Shown here: piece by piece, positions 10,452-18,368 of the stretch
Numbering within the stretch: the stretch's first letter is position 1
Layout: every line of letters starts with the position of its first letter
NCBI GenBank assembly: GCA_035605975.1
Contig: DATNGG010000110.1
Span: 1-38,060 of the forward strand
DNA: 38,060 nucleotides
Direction: 5' to 3'
Origin: CAIKMD01 sp035605975
GTDB lineage: Bacteria; Pseudomonadota; Alphaproteobacteria; ATCC43930; CGMCC-115725
Position numbers and translations under genes: made by a program
Notes under the pieces: generated by a model
Told to the model about the DNA's origin: nothing
What the model saw: the letters and a program-made list of their open reading frames with translations, nothing else
The model's database searches: none

Positions 10452-11299
10452 AGGGGAAAACCTGCATCATCACCGGCGCGAGCGACGGGATCGGCTTGGA
10501 GGCCGCGCGGCGGCTCGGTGCGCTGGGGGCGCGGCTTGTCCTCGTCGGCCACAATCCCGCCAAGAGCGAGGCGGCGCTGGTGCGCCTGCGCGGGCAATTC
10601 CCTGGCCTGCCGATCGAGATGCTGACCGCCGATCTCGCCTTGCGCAGCGAGGTGGTGCGCATCGCCTCGGCGCTGCTGCGCGCGGCACCGCGCATCGACG
10701 TCCTCGTCAACAATGCCGGCGCCTTCTTTGCGCAGCGGACCGTGACGCCCGACGGGCTCGAGCGCAGCTTTGCGCTCAATCACATGGGCTATTTCCTGTT
10801 GACCGAGCTTTTACGGGAGCGGCTGGTCGCCTCCGCGCCCGCGCGCATCGTCAATGTCGCCTCGGAGGCGCATCGCAAGGCCATGCTCGATTTCGCCGAT
10901 CTGCAATGCGCCAAGGACTATAGCGGCTGGAAAGCTTATCAACGCTCGAAGCTCTGTAACATCTTGTTCACGCGCGTGCTCGCGGCACGGCTCACCGGCA
11001 CCGGCGTCACCGCGAACGCCCTTCACCCGGGCTTCGTTTCGAGCAGCTTCGGCGACAACAATCGCGGGCTCTACCGCGTCGGCATCGGCCTGGCGAAGCG
11101 ATTTTCGGCGATCTCGGTCGCGCAAGGCGCGGAGACGCCGGTCTATCTCGCCTCCTCGCCCGAGGTCGAAGGGGTCACGGGCCGCTATTTCGACAAGTGC
11201 AAGGAGCGGGCGCCGAGCCTCGCCGCCCAGGACGAGGCCGCGGCCGCGCGGCTGTGGCAGGAAAGCCGGGCGCTCGCGGGGTTGCCGTCCGAATCTTAA
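10448..11299 (+). CDS. Short-chain dehydrogenase/reductase (retinol dehydrogenase-like)
   Basis: 283 residues. It has the cofactor motif TGASDGIG (9-16), NNAG (88-91), catalytic Ser139 and the Tyr164-x3-Lys168 pair (YQRSK). The longer C-terminal half with HPGFVSSSFG resembles the RDH/WW-domain oxidoreductase-like group. It should be an NAD(P)-dependent carbonyl or alcohol oxidoreductase in the cytosol; the substrate is unknown. The ATG at 10448 is coupled to the stop of the phosphatase gene. An FMN-reductase gene follows after 49 bases, so all three may be co-transcribed. Confidence 0.9.
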   Translation: MKGKTCIITGASDGIGLEAARRLGALGARLVLVGHNPAKSEAALVRLRGQFPGLPIEMLTADLALRSEVVRIASALLRAAPRIDVLVNNAGAFFAQRTVTPDGLERSFALNHMGYFLLTELLRERLVASAPARIVNVASEAHRKAMLDFADLQCAKDYSGWKAYQRSKLCNILFTRVLAARLTGTGVTANALHPGFVSSSFGDNNRGLYRVGIGLAKRFSAISVAQGAETPVYLASSPEVEGVTGRYFDKCKERAPSLAAQDEAAAARLWQESRALAGLPSES

Positions 11300-11348
11300 T
11301 CGCCACATTTGGGTTTGGGGGGCGATCCTTCCAGTGACGGAGAAGCGG

Positions 11349-11906
11349 ATGAGCACGCAAAAGGATGTCGCGGTTTTGGTCGGCAGCCTCAGAAAGGATT
11401 CCTTCAATCGCAAAATGGCGTTGGCGCTCGCGGCCATGGCGCCGCCCTCCTTGAAGCTCGAGATCGTCGAGATCCGGCATTTGTCGCTTTACGACCAGGA
11501 CGGCGATGCGAACCCGCCATCCGAATGGACCGCCTTTCGCGAGCGCATTCGCAAAGCGGACGGCGTGCTTTTCGTCACTCCGGAATACAACCGCTCGATC
11601 CCCGGAGCGCTCAAGAACGCTATCGATGTCGGCTCGCGGCCTTACGGCAAGAGCGCCTGGAACGGCAAGCCAGGCGCGGTCGTCAGCGTGTCGCCCGGCG
11701 CGATCGGGGCGTTCGGCGCCAATCATCATGTGCGCCAGACCCTCGTCTTCCTCAATGTCCCGGCCATGCCGCAGCCCGAGGCCTATCTCGGCGGTGCCGA
11801 CAAGCTGTTCGATGCGGAGGGCAAGATCGCCAATCCCGGCACCCGCGATTTTCTCGCCAATTTCCTCGCCGCCTTCGATCGCTGGATCGCGCGCTTCGCC
11901 GCGTAA
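11349..11906 (+). CDS. NADPH-dependent FMN reductase / NAD(P)H quinone reductase
   Basis: 185 residues with a flavodoxin-like fold. VGSLRKDSFNRKMA near the N-terminus is the FMN-phosphate loop, and TPEYNRSIPGALKNAIDVGSRP is the conserved flavin-binding strand-loop of the family. It is expected to pass electrons from NADPH to FMN, quinones or azo/chromate-like acceptors. The long open frame upstream is antiframe to the SDR gene; the ATG at 11349 fits the family N-terminus. It converges with the GDT1-type exporter, with three bases between the stops. Confidence 0.9.
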   Translation: MSTQKDVAVLVGSLRKDSFNRKMALALAAMAPPSLKLEIVEIRHLSLYDQDGDANPPSEWTAFRERIRKADGVLFVTPEYNRSIPGALKNAIDVGSRPYGKSAWNGKPGAVVSVSPGAIGAFGANHHVRQTLVFLNVPAMPQPEAYLGGADKLFDAEGKIANPGTRDFLANFLAAFDRWIARFAA

Positions 11907-11909
11907 GCG

Positions 11910-12470
11910 CTACCACAGGGCCCGCGCGATGAAGAGGAGGCCGAGCGCGCCGAAAAACAGCGCGGCGATGTAGTTCATCTTTCGGATCGGCAATCGGCCG
12001 GAGAGCGCGTCGCCAAGAAAGACCGCGGGGACATTCGCGATCAGCATGCCGGTGGTGGTGCCGGCGACCACCGCGACGAGCTGCGGATAAGCGGCGGCCA
12101 GCGCCAGCGTCGCGACCTGGGTCTTGTCGCCGATCTCGGCGATGAAGAAGGTCGCGAGCGTCGTCACGAACGCGCTGCGGTTGCTGACCTCGCGCCCGGG
12201 CTTCAGCGTGTCGGCGCGCAGCACCCAGACCGCCATCGCCACCATGCTGATGCCGACCGCCAGGTCGAGCACGGCGGGGGTGAGCAATTTTCCGAGCCAG
12301 GCGCCGAGCACGCCGGCGATCGCGTGATTGGCGATGGTTGCGATGAGGATGCCGAGGATGATCGGCCAGGGCTTGCGGTAATGCGCGGCGAGGGCCAGCG
12401 ACAAGAGCTGGGTGCGATCGCCGATCTCGGCGACAGCGACGCTCGACAGCGAGACGAGGAAGGCTTCCAT
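11910..12470 (-). CDS. TMEM165/GDT1 (UPF0016) family cation exporter, probably Mn2+
   Basis: 186 residues with six predicted membrane helices in two repeats. Each repeat carries the family motif: EIGDRTQ (15-21) and EIGDKTQ (112-118), whose acidic residues bind the cation. Relatives export Mn2+ (bacterial MneA/MntX) or exchange Ca2+/Mn2+ for protons (yeast Gdt1). The yybP-ykoY manganese riboswitch immediately upstream strongly supports a Mn2+ detoxification role. The ATG at 12470 has no good ribosome site next to it; the strongest GGGGGGAGG lies about 40 bases upstream, so translation may depend on leader folding. Confidence 0.93.
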   Translation of the reverse strand: MEAFLVSLSSVAVAEIGDRTQLLSLALAAHYRKPWPIILGILIATIANHAIAGVLGAWLGKLLTPAVLDLAVGISMVAMAVWVLRADTLKPGREVSNRSAFVTTLATFFIAEIGDKTQVATLALAAAYPQLVAVVAGTTTGMLIANVPAVFLGDALSGRLPIRKMNYIAALFFGALGLLFIARALW

Positions 12471-12540
12471 GCGCAGAGAGAGCGAGGCCGAACGGGACAG
12501 ACCACGGCCCGCCTCCCCCCGCCGGCGACGAAGGAAGCAA

Positions 12541-12692
12541 ACCGTTGGTCTCGCCACGCACCGAAGCGAGGAAGGCACGGGAAACGCCTTCGACCTTCAA
12601 CGCCCCCGTACGCCATGGCTGCCGCACATCGGCCGCAACCAAGCATGTTGACGCACGGCCCGGTGAAGACCCGGGCGGCTACTCCCCAATGA
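12541..12692 (-). ncRNA. yybP-ykoY manganese riboswitch
   Basis: Read on the reverse strand, the leader of the GDT1-family gene contains the conserved pieces of this riboswitch class in order: GGGGAGTAG (12687-12679), GTCAACATGCTTG about 30 bases later, then CATGGCGTACGGGG, and at the 3' side GGCGAGACC (about 12556-12548). The class binds Mn2+ and turns on exporter genes. About 78 bases separate its 3' edge from the start codon and would hold the expression platform; I cannot tell terminator from ribosome-site control by eye. Boundaries are approximate. The call rests on motif order plus the matching gene family downstream. Confidence 0.9.
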
Positions 12693-12764
12693 GTGGCTCG
12701 GAGGATAGCCGAGGCGGCGGAGCCGGGCAATGAGGGGCTTGGGGGAGGGCGCCAAAGCAACTAT

Positions 12765-13685
12765 ATGGATGCAACCATGGCGGCGCGAAATCCCTATGAA
12801 GTGCTGGGCGTCAAGAAGGACGCGACGGAGGAGGAGATCCGGCGGGTCTATCGCAATCTCGCCAAGCGCCATCATCCCGACCTCAATCCCGGCAACAAGC
12901 AGGCCGAATCGCGCTTCAAGGAAATCGCGGCTGCCTATGATCTTCTCTCCGACAAGGAGAAGCGGGCGCGCTATGACCGCGGCGAGATCGACGAGAGCGG
13001 CACGGAGCGGCCGCGCGCCTATTCCTATCAGGACTTCGCCGGCGGCGCGCCCGGCGCCAAATATCACGGCGCCGAAGGGATGGAAGCCGAGGATATCGAC
13101 GATCTCTTCGCGTTCTTCAACCGCGGCCAGCGCGGCGCCGCGGGCGGCGGGACGTTCCGCATGCGCGGCGCCGACCGGCACTATGTCTTGACCGTCGGCT
13201 TTCTCGATGCCGTCAATGGAGCGCGGCAGCGGCTCGAGCTCGCGCCCGGAAAGAGCCTCGAGGTCACGATCCCGCCGGGGGTGCGCGAGGGTCAGGTGCT
13301 GCGCCTCGCGGGCCAGGGCGCTCCTGGCATCGGCGGCGGCGCCAATGGCGACGCGCTCATCGAAATTCACGTCGCGTCGCATCCCTTCTTTCGCCGCGAG
13401 GGCGACGACATCCGCCTCGATCTGCCGGTGACGCTCGCCGAGGCGACGCAGGGTGCGAAAGTCACCGTGCCGCTGCCCGGGGGCACCGTCACCGTGACCA
13501 TTCCCGCCGGGTCCAATGCCGGCACCACCTTGCGGCTGCGCGGCAAGGGCGTCGGCGGACGCGGCGATGCGCTGGTGACGCTGCGGCTCGTCCTGCCCGA
13601 GACGCCTGATGCGGAGCTGTCGGCGTTCTTGAAGCAATGGGAGGCGAAGCACCCCTACGATCCGCGCAAGGGGCTGAACCCATGA
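12765..13685 (+). CDS. cbpA: DnaJ-type co-chaperone, CbpA class
   Basis: 306 residues. A J-domain (about 8-72) has the HPD motif at 37-39 for stimulating DnaK. A short Gly/Ala-rich linker and two C-terminal substrate-binding beta-domains (about 125-295) follow, with no cysteine-rich zinc finger. That makes it class II, like CbpA rather than DnaJ. The start may be the ATG at 12765 or the one at 12777; a GGGAGG lies about 15 bases before the first. The stop overlaps cbpM by four bases. Confidence 0.92.
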   Translation: MDATMAARNPYEVLGVKKDATEEEIRRVYRNLAKRHHPDLNPGNKQAESRFKEIAAAYDLLSDKEKRARYDRGEIDESGTERPRAYSYQDFAGGAPGAKYHGAEGMEAEDIDDLFAFFNRGQRGAAGGGTFRMRGADRHYVLTVGFLDAVNGARQRLELAPGKSLEVTIPPGVREGQVLRLAGQGAPGIGGGANGDALIEIHVASHPFFRREGDDIRLDLPVTLAEATQGAKVTVPLPGGTVTVTIPAGSNAGTTLRLRGKGVGGRGDALVTLRLVLPETPDAELSAFLKQWEAKHPYDPRKGLNP

Positions 13686-13999
13686 TCGCGTTCGAAGCCG
13701 TGCTGCGCGAAGTGCGGGGGCTCGAGGCCGCCGAGCTCGAGCGCTGGATCGCCGTGCGCTGGGTGCGGCCCGAGCGCCGCGGCGAGGTCTTCGTCTTTCA
13801 CGAAATCGACGTCGCGCGCATCCACCTCATCGTCGAGTTGCGGCGCGAGCTGATGATCGACGACGAAGCGATGCCGGTGGTGCTGCATTTGCTCGACCAG
13901 ATCTACGCTTTGCGCCACCGCCTCACCTCGCTAGCCCACGCGATCGACTCGCTGCCACCCGACATCAAAGAAACGCTGCGCGCACATTTCGAGGCTTGA
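13682..13999 (+). CDS. cbpM: Chaperone modulatory protein CbpM
   Basis: 105 residues, the normal size of CbpM. It has the all-helical, MerR-like pattern: an N-terminal LEAAELERWIAVRWVRPER segment, then DVARIHLIVELRRELMIDDEAMPVVLHLLDQIYALRHRL. In E. coli CbpM binds the J-domain of CbpA and inhibits it. Position right after cbpA with an ATGA overlap confirms the assignment. The transporter gene begins three bases after its stop. Confidence 0.88.
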   Translation: MIAFEAVLREVRGLEAAELERWIAVRWVRPERRGEVFVFHEIDVARIHLIVELRRELMIDDEAMPVVLHLLDQIYALRHRLTSLAHAIDSLPPDIKETLRAHFEA

Positions 14000-14002
14000 G
14001 TC

Positions 14003-15289
14003 ATGTCGGCGACTGTCGCGGTGCGGCCCGCCCTGCGCACGATCGGGGCGGTGGTGATCGGAAACGCGCTCGATTGGTATGATTTCGCGCTGTACGGTTA
14101 TCTCGCGGTCACGATCGGCGCGGTGTTCTTTCCCGCTCAATCGCCTTGGACCTCGCTGCTCTCCTCGCTCGCCGCCTTCGGCAGCGCCTATTTCGTCCGC
14201 CCGCTCGGCGGCATCATCCTGGCGCAGCTCGCGGATCAATGGGGCCGCCGCAACACGTTGATCCTCATCATCGCGCTGATGACGCTCGGCACCGCCCTGA
14301 TCGCCTTCGCGCCGAGCTATGCCGCGATCGGCATCGCCGCGCCGGCGATCATCGTCCTCAGCCGGCTGCTGCAGGGCTTCGCCGCCGGCGGCGAGTTCGC
14401 GAGCGCCACGGCGTACCTGATCGAAGCAGCGCCGCCGTCGCGGCGCGGGCTTTACGGTTCTTGGCAGCTCGCAGGGCAGGGGATGGCGATCCTGCTTTCG
14501 GGCCTTGCCGGCTCGCTCGTCACGCGCGCGCTCGGCCCCGAAGACTTCGCGGCCTGGGGCTGGCGCTTGCCGTTCGTCGTCGGCCTCGTGATTGGACCGA
14601 TCGGCTATTATTTGCGCTTGCGGCTCGATGAAGCGCCGGCCTTTCTTGTTGAGCGCGCCCGCCTCGCGCCCGGTCATTCGCCGCTGCTCGAGCTCGCACG
14701 CCGCTACAAGCGGCGCGTGCTGCTCGGCTTCGGCCTGGTGATCGGCGGAAGCGCCGCGCTCTACGTCCTGTTCGTGTTCATGCCGACTTATGCCATCCGC
14801 GTGCTGGGGCTCGATCTCAGCGCCGCGTTCATCGCGCCGGTGGTTGCCGGTCTCACGGTCGGGGTGTTTTGTCCCATTCTCGGCCTCGCCTCCGATTATC
14901 TCGGACGCAAGGGCCTCCTCGCGATCTCGATGGCGGGGTTGCTCGTCGCGCCTTATCCCTGCTTCCTTTGGCTGCAAGAGGGACGGAGCATCACGCGTCT
15001 CGTGCTCGTCGAGTTCGCGTTCGGTGTGATTTTTTCCTTCTCGGGCGGCCCCTTTAACGCGGCGCTCGGCGAGATTTTCCCGCTGCGCCTGCGCGCGAGC
15101 GGCCTCGGCGTCGCCTATAATTTCGCGGTTGCGCTGTTCGGCGGTCTTGCACCCCTGATCGTCGCTTGGCTGATCCTCAGGACCGGCGATCCGCTCGCGC
15201 CGACCTATTACGTCGCGGCCTGCGCGTTCATCGGGCTGACCGCGGCACTGGCCTGGCCGGCCGGCGACGCGGTCAGAGAAACTCGATGA
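14003..15289 (+). CDS. MFS transporter, metabolite:H+ symporter (MHS) type
   Basis: 428 residues with about 12 membrane helices. The start resembles the ProP/KgtP/ShiA group: GNALDWYDFALYGYL in helix 1, then RPLGGIILAQLADQWGRRNTL, the MFS loop 2-3 motif. RLLQGFAAGGEFASATAYLIEAAP in helix 4 is also group-typical. Likely substrates are organic acids, proline/betaine or shikimate; the sequence does not decide. It begins three bases after cbpM, so it is probably read from the same mRNA although no functional link with the chaperones is obvious. Confidence 0.9.
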   Translation: MSATVAVRPALRTIGAVVIGNALDWYDFALYGYLAVTIGAVFFPAQSPWTSLLSSLAAFGSAYFVRPLGGIILAQLADQWGRRNTLILIIALMTLGTALIAFAPSYAAIGIAAPAIIVLSRLLQGFAAGGEFASATAYLIEAAPPSRRGLYGSWQLAGQGMAILLSGLAGSLVTRALGPEDFAAWGWRLPFVVGLVIGPIGYYLRLRLDEAPAFLVERARLAPGHSPLLELARRYKRRVLLGFGLVIGGSAALYVLFVFMPTYAIRVLGLDLSAAFIAPVVAGLTVGVFCPILGLASDYLGRKGLLAISMAGLLVAPYPCFLWLQEGRSITRLVLVEFAFGVIFSFSGGPFNAALGEIFPLRLRASGLGVAYNFAVALFGGLAPLIVAWLILRTGDPLAPTYYVAACAFIGLTAALAWPAGDAVRETR

Positions 15290-15313
15290 CGTGCGGCTGC
15301 CGCTGGGCCGGCC

Positions 15314-16174
15314 TTAGGCTTCGGCGGCGATGCGCTCACCCTCGAAGGGCAGGATGGCGATTTCGGGCCGTCCCATCGGCCGGTGCACATTGCCGTTCTC
15401 GGGCCGCAGCCAAGATTCCATCGCGGTTTCGCGATCGATCGAGGCAAATTCGTATTTGTAGAGCTCGTTGCCCTCGCCGGGCCGGGTGCGCCAGATACCG
15501 AGCTCCATCGTCGGCAAGCCGTAGACGTCGAACAAATGACGCCGCGCGAGCGCGCCTTCGATGATCCCAGTGAGCCAAGACCAGCGCCAATGGCACAGCA
15601 CCCAGAGCGTATGGAGCCGCAGCATCGCCGCCAGCGTGTTTCCGCCCGTGACTTCCTGCGCGAGATAGATCGAGCCCGAGAACACCACATAGGTCGAGCG
15701 GATCGTCTTGGCGATCGGTGCACGTACGATGCAGCGATCGGCACTCGTCCACATGCTTGCCGGATTCTCGACCCAGAAGCGGCCGCTTTCCATCTCCTTT
15801 GCCAGAGTCTCCTCGCACCAGATCAGCCGCGAGGCGATGCAGCCTTTCGGCACGCCGTCGCGCAGCAGCGCCAGAACCACCGTATCGTCGGGCGTCGCGT
15901 GCGGGTGATAGCGCGGATCGTTGGTCTGGATGAGGCGCTTCATCCGGCCGTTGCTGGCACGGTAGAGCCGGGCGACGGTGTCGAGCTCATGACCGATGAC
16001 CGCCTGTAGTCCTTGGTCGTCGAGCGCACGCAGCAAGGGCGGAACGATTTGCGTTCCCGCCATGCGAACGCTTTCGAGCGAGAGAAAATCGCCCGGATTG
16101 AATGCATCGAGATAGTCGCTGAAATCACCACCGAAGAAATCGCCGTCGTTGACGATCAGATTAATGTTCCGCAT
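15314..16174 (-). CDS. Hypothetical protein, 286 residues, unrecognised
   Basis: I do not recognise it. The protein is mixed alpha/beta and rich in Trp and Arg, with no signal peptide. A stretch DTVVLALLRDGVPKGCIASRLIWCEETLAKEM (about 95-127), then STYVVFSGSIYLAQEVTGGNT, an aromatic helix LHTLWVLCHWRWSWLTGII, and YGLPTMELGIWR are reminiscent of an acetyltransferase (GNAT-like) layout; that is inference only. A TTG nine bases upstream is one base from the GGAGG, so the ATG at 16174, ten bases from it, is chosen. It converges with the MHS transporter. The PAS protein lies 144 bases upstream on the same strand. Confidence 0.75.
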   Translation of the reverse strand: MRNINLIVNDGDFFGGDFSDYLDAFNPGDFLSLESVRMAGTQIVPPLLRALDDQGLQAVIGHELDTVARLYRASNGRMKRLIQTNDPRYHPHATPDDTVVLALLRDGVPKGCIASRLIWCEETLAKEMESGRFWVENPASMWTSADRCIVRAPIAKTIRSTYVVFSGSIYLAQEVTGGNTLAAMLRLHTLWVLCHWRWSWLTGIIEGALARRHLFDVYGLPTMELGIWRTRPGEGNELYKYEFASIDRETAMESWLRPENGNVHRPMGRPEIAILPFEGERIAAEA

Positions 16175-16318
16175 GTCATTCAAGCCTCCGGCCCTGGTGG
16201 TTTGGCCCTCTCTCCGGGGCCGCGTGGGAGAGTGCCGATCTGCACACGGCGTGCATTCGCCGCTTACCCTAGCCCGATAGCGGCCGCGCGCCGCCTCGGC
16301 CGTCGCCGAAATGCCCGC

Positions 16319-16816
16319 TCATGCTGCCGAGCGGTCGTCGCGGCACAGCACGGCGGCCAGCACCATGTTGACATTTGCCCCGTCGCTCGCGAGCGGCAGG
16401 AGAAGCGCCTCGTAGCGGCGTGGCAAATCGCCGACGATCTCTTCGCCGATGCGGTGGTGGGGAGCTCGGGATTCGACCGTCGCCGTCAGGCATTTCCGCA
16501 CGAGCGCGCGCAACGCCGGCGTCCGCAACCGCTCGATCTCCTGGCCGGTGAGGTTGCCGCCCATCCACCATTCGAGCTCGGTTCCTTGCAAGCGGATGCG
16601 GAAGCGCAGCGGCTCGCGCAGCACGTCCAGCAAGACGAGGTGCCCGAGAACGAACCGGAGCGCGGCCGGATCGATGTCGGTGCGCGACGGCAGCGGCCGA
16701 TCGCCGCGCTCCTTCTCCCAATAGGCATGCAGCGCGCTCAGCCGCGGATCGCTGAAGGGAGGTGCCCGACGCGTGCTGGAGCGCGCCAGCGCTTCGGGCC
16801 CGCCCTTTCTAGCCAT
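16319..16816 (-). CDS. PAS domain-containing protein (PAS_5 type)
   Basis: 165 residues with one PAS-like domain of the alphaproteobacterial PAS_5 group. It begins with DPRLSALHAYWEKERGDRPLPSRTDIDP and LRFVLGHLVLLDVLREPLRFRIRLQGTELE, then PHHRIGEEIVGDLPRRYEALLLPLASDG. Most members are free-standing with no output domain; a sensory or regulatory role is usually assumed but unproven. The ATG at 16816 fits the family start and overlaps the end of a possible small membrane ORF by 8 bases. The divergent HTH gene starts about 350 bases away. Confidence 0.85.
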   Translation of the reverse strand: MARKGGPEALARSSTRRAPPFSDPRLSALHAYWEKERGDRPLPSRTDIDPAALRFVLGHLVLLDVLREPLRFRIRLQGTELEWWMGGNLTGQEIERLRTPALRALVRKCLTATVESRAPHHRIGEEIVGDLPRRYEALLLPLASDGANVNMVLAAVLCRDDRSAA

Positions 16817-17033
16817 GCCCGGCACCGCGGCTGACGAGCGAGAGCAGCCCCACCGGCGACGGCCCGCCACGTTCGGGTTGGCCGCCCGGCCGAAGCGCCT
16901 CTTCCCCGACGGAGATGGCCGCTGCACCGACAAGTAGTGCGGCCTCGCCGAAGCCCAGCGCTGCAAGGCTGCGCGAAAGAAACTTCAGATGCCGCGCGAC
17001 GTACCAGGATTGACGACGATTGTTGCGATCCAC
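16809..17033 (-). CDS. Possible small membrane protein, hypothetical
   Basis: 74 residues from a GTG at 17033 with GAGGAG about nine bases upstream. A basic aromatic N-terminus (RRQSWYVARHLKFLSR) precedes one hydrophobic segment (about 23-42, ALGFGEAALLVGAAAISVG) and a Gly/Pro tail. Its stop overlaps the PAS_5 gene start by eight bases, as in coupled genes. No family is recognised. It could be spurious, because open frames are common at this GC content; the ribosome site, membrane segment and overlap are what favour it. Confidence 0.45.
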   Translation of the reverse strand: MDRNNRRQSWYVARHLKFLSRSLAALGFGEAALLVGAAAISVGEEALRPGGQPERGGPSPVGLLSLVSRGAGHG

Positions 17034-17167
17034 TGTTGCCCACTCCTCGAGGGCGGCAACCCCGCTCGAGCCCCTCTGGCCGCCCTTGCAGACACTTCGT
17101 TAATGAGGGACAATTAGTGTAATCGGGCATCCAAAGCTGGTGTCCCGACAGACAGAATTGGGTTGAT

Positions 17168-18304
17168 GTGGTGGCCGGAGACTTCGACTCGCGTTTTCGC
17201 GATGCGCTCAGACGGCGGCTTTATCCCCGCGCTCCGCTGCATCTCAAACAGATCGCGCACGGCATCGGCCGGTCGGAGAACACCGTCGCGCGGTGGTGGC
17301 GCGGCGAGACGCGCATCCTTGCCGACGATCTCTACCGGCTCGCGGAATTCTTTCTCGAGCGCGACGACCGCGCGTTCTTGAGCGAAATTTTCGGCGACCT
17401 CGTTCCGGGCGCGGCGCTTCCCGAAGACCTCGCTGCGTCGCTGCTCTCTCTGGTGCGCGTCGCGTTTGCGGAATCGCGCAACGGACGCGCCGCTTCGCGA
17501 GAGCTCTCGACCTGGGTCAACGCCGATGGCGCGGTCATTCCGGCGCCGGCAGGCCACGCCGCCTATGTGCGCGATGCGCTGCAACTGCCGGGCATCGGCG
17601 GCGATTTGGCCGCCTATGCGATGCGCGTTCTCGGCTGGATCGCGCTCACCGAACGCGACGCCGGCGTCACCATCTGTCATGACGGCCGGCGCGTGGCGCC
17701 GCTCGCGGCCGAGCGGATCGGCATCTGGCTCGAGGACAATGCGGACCGCATCGGGCGGGTGAAGCGCGGCGTGCTGATGGACGGGCTGCTGGTCGAAGGG
17801 CATCACGCGACAGCCAGCGAAGCGGCAATGGCGATCGGCCGAGTGGCATCGATCGTGAAGATCGCCCGCCGGACCTGGTCGGTGCGGCCGTTGCCGCTCG
17901 ACAGCATCGCCGATGCGCGGTTGAACGCGCTGCTCGAAGCCTTTCATCGCGAGCCGGCGCATCTGGTTCACGCCGCCGCGGCGATGGGAGCCTTTACGAC
18001 CAGCAGCCTCTTCGGCGTCAACGGCGACAATGTCACGTCGCATTGCGTCGGGACGGATCTCGGCTTCGATCCGAGGATGGTCGAGGGGCTGAACGTGCTG
18101 GCGCGCCCCGACACCGAATATGCGCTGATGCTGCAGGCGCGGGTGCTGAAGGCGCGGCGCGAGGGCCCGATCTACAACGAGCTCTGCGGCACGATCGACG
18201 CCTTCAATGTGCGCTATCTCAACCTCGCTTTGCCCGAGGCGGGACAGAACGGACGCGTGCTCACTTCGTCGCTCGTTCTCGAACGGGATTTGATCGCAGC
18301 GTGA
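17168..18304 (+). CDS. HTH-domain protein of unknown function
   Basis: 378 residues. The first about 60 hold a probable helix-turn-helix (LKQIAHGIGRSENTVARWWRGE, then LADDLYRLAEFF), resembling an XRE-type DNA-binding unit. The remaining 300 residues match no domain I recognise. The C-terminal part (about 290-375: TDLGFDPRMVEGLNVL, REGPIYNELCGTIDAFNVRYLNLALPE, GRVLTSSLVLERD) faintly recalls the layout of the PAS_5 proteins and might be a divergent sensor domain, by inference. The start is one of two adjacent GTG codons with no strong ribosome site, so the N-terminus is uncertain by a codon. It is transcribed away from the small membrane ORF and PAS gene. Confidence 0.75.
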   Translation: MVAGDFDSRFRDALRRRLYPRAPLHLKQIAHGIGRSENTVARWWRGETRILADDLYRLAEFFLERDDRAFLSEIFGDLVPGAALPEDLAASLLSLVRVAFAESRNGRAASRELSTWVNADGAVIPAPAGHAAYVRDALQLPGIGGDLAAYAMRVLGWIALTERDAGVTICHDGRRVAPLAAERIGIWLEDNADRIGRVKRGVLMDGLLVEGHHATASEAAMAIGRVASIVKIARRTWSVRPLPLDSIADARLNALLEAFHREPAHLVHAAAAMGAFTTSSLFGVNGDNVTSHCVGTDLGFDPRMVEGLNVLARPDTEYALMLQARVLKARREGPIYNELCGTIDAFNVRYLNLALPEAGQNGRVLTSSLVLERDLIAA

Positions 18305-18368
18305 TACCGGGTTCGGGGCCAGCAGCGATCGTGTTTCGGCAGCGCGGCACAATCCGCGGAGCGGCGCG

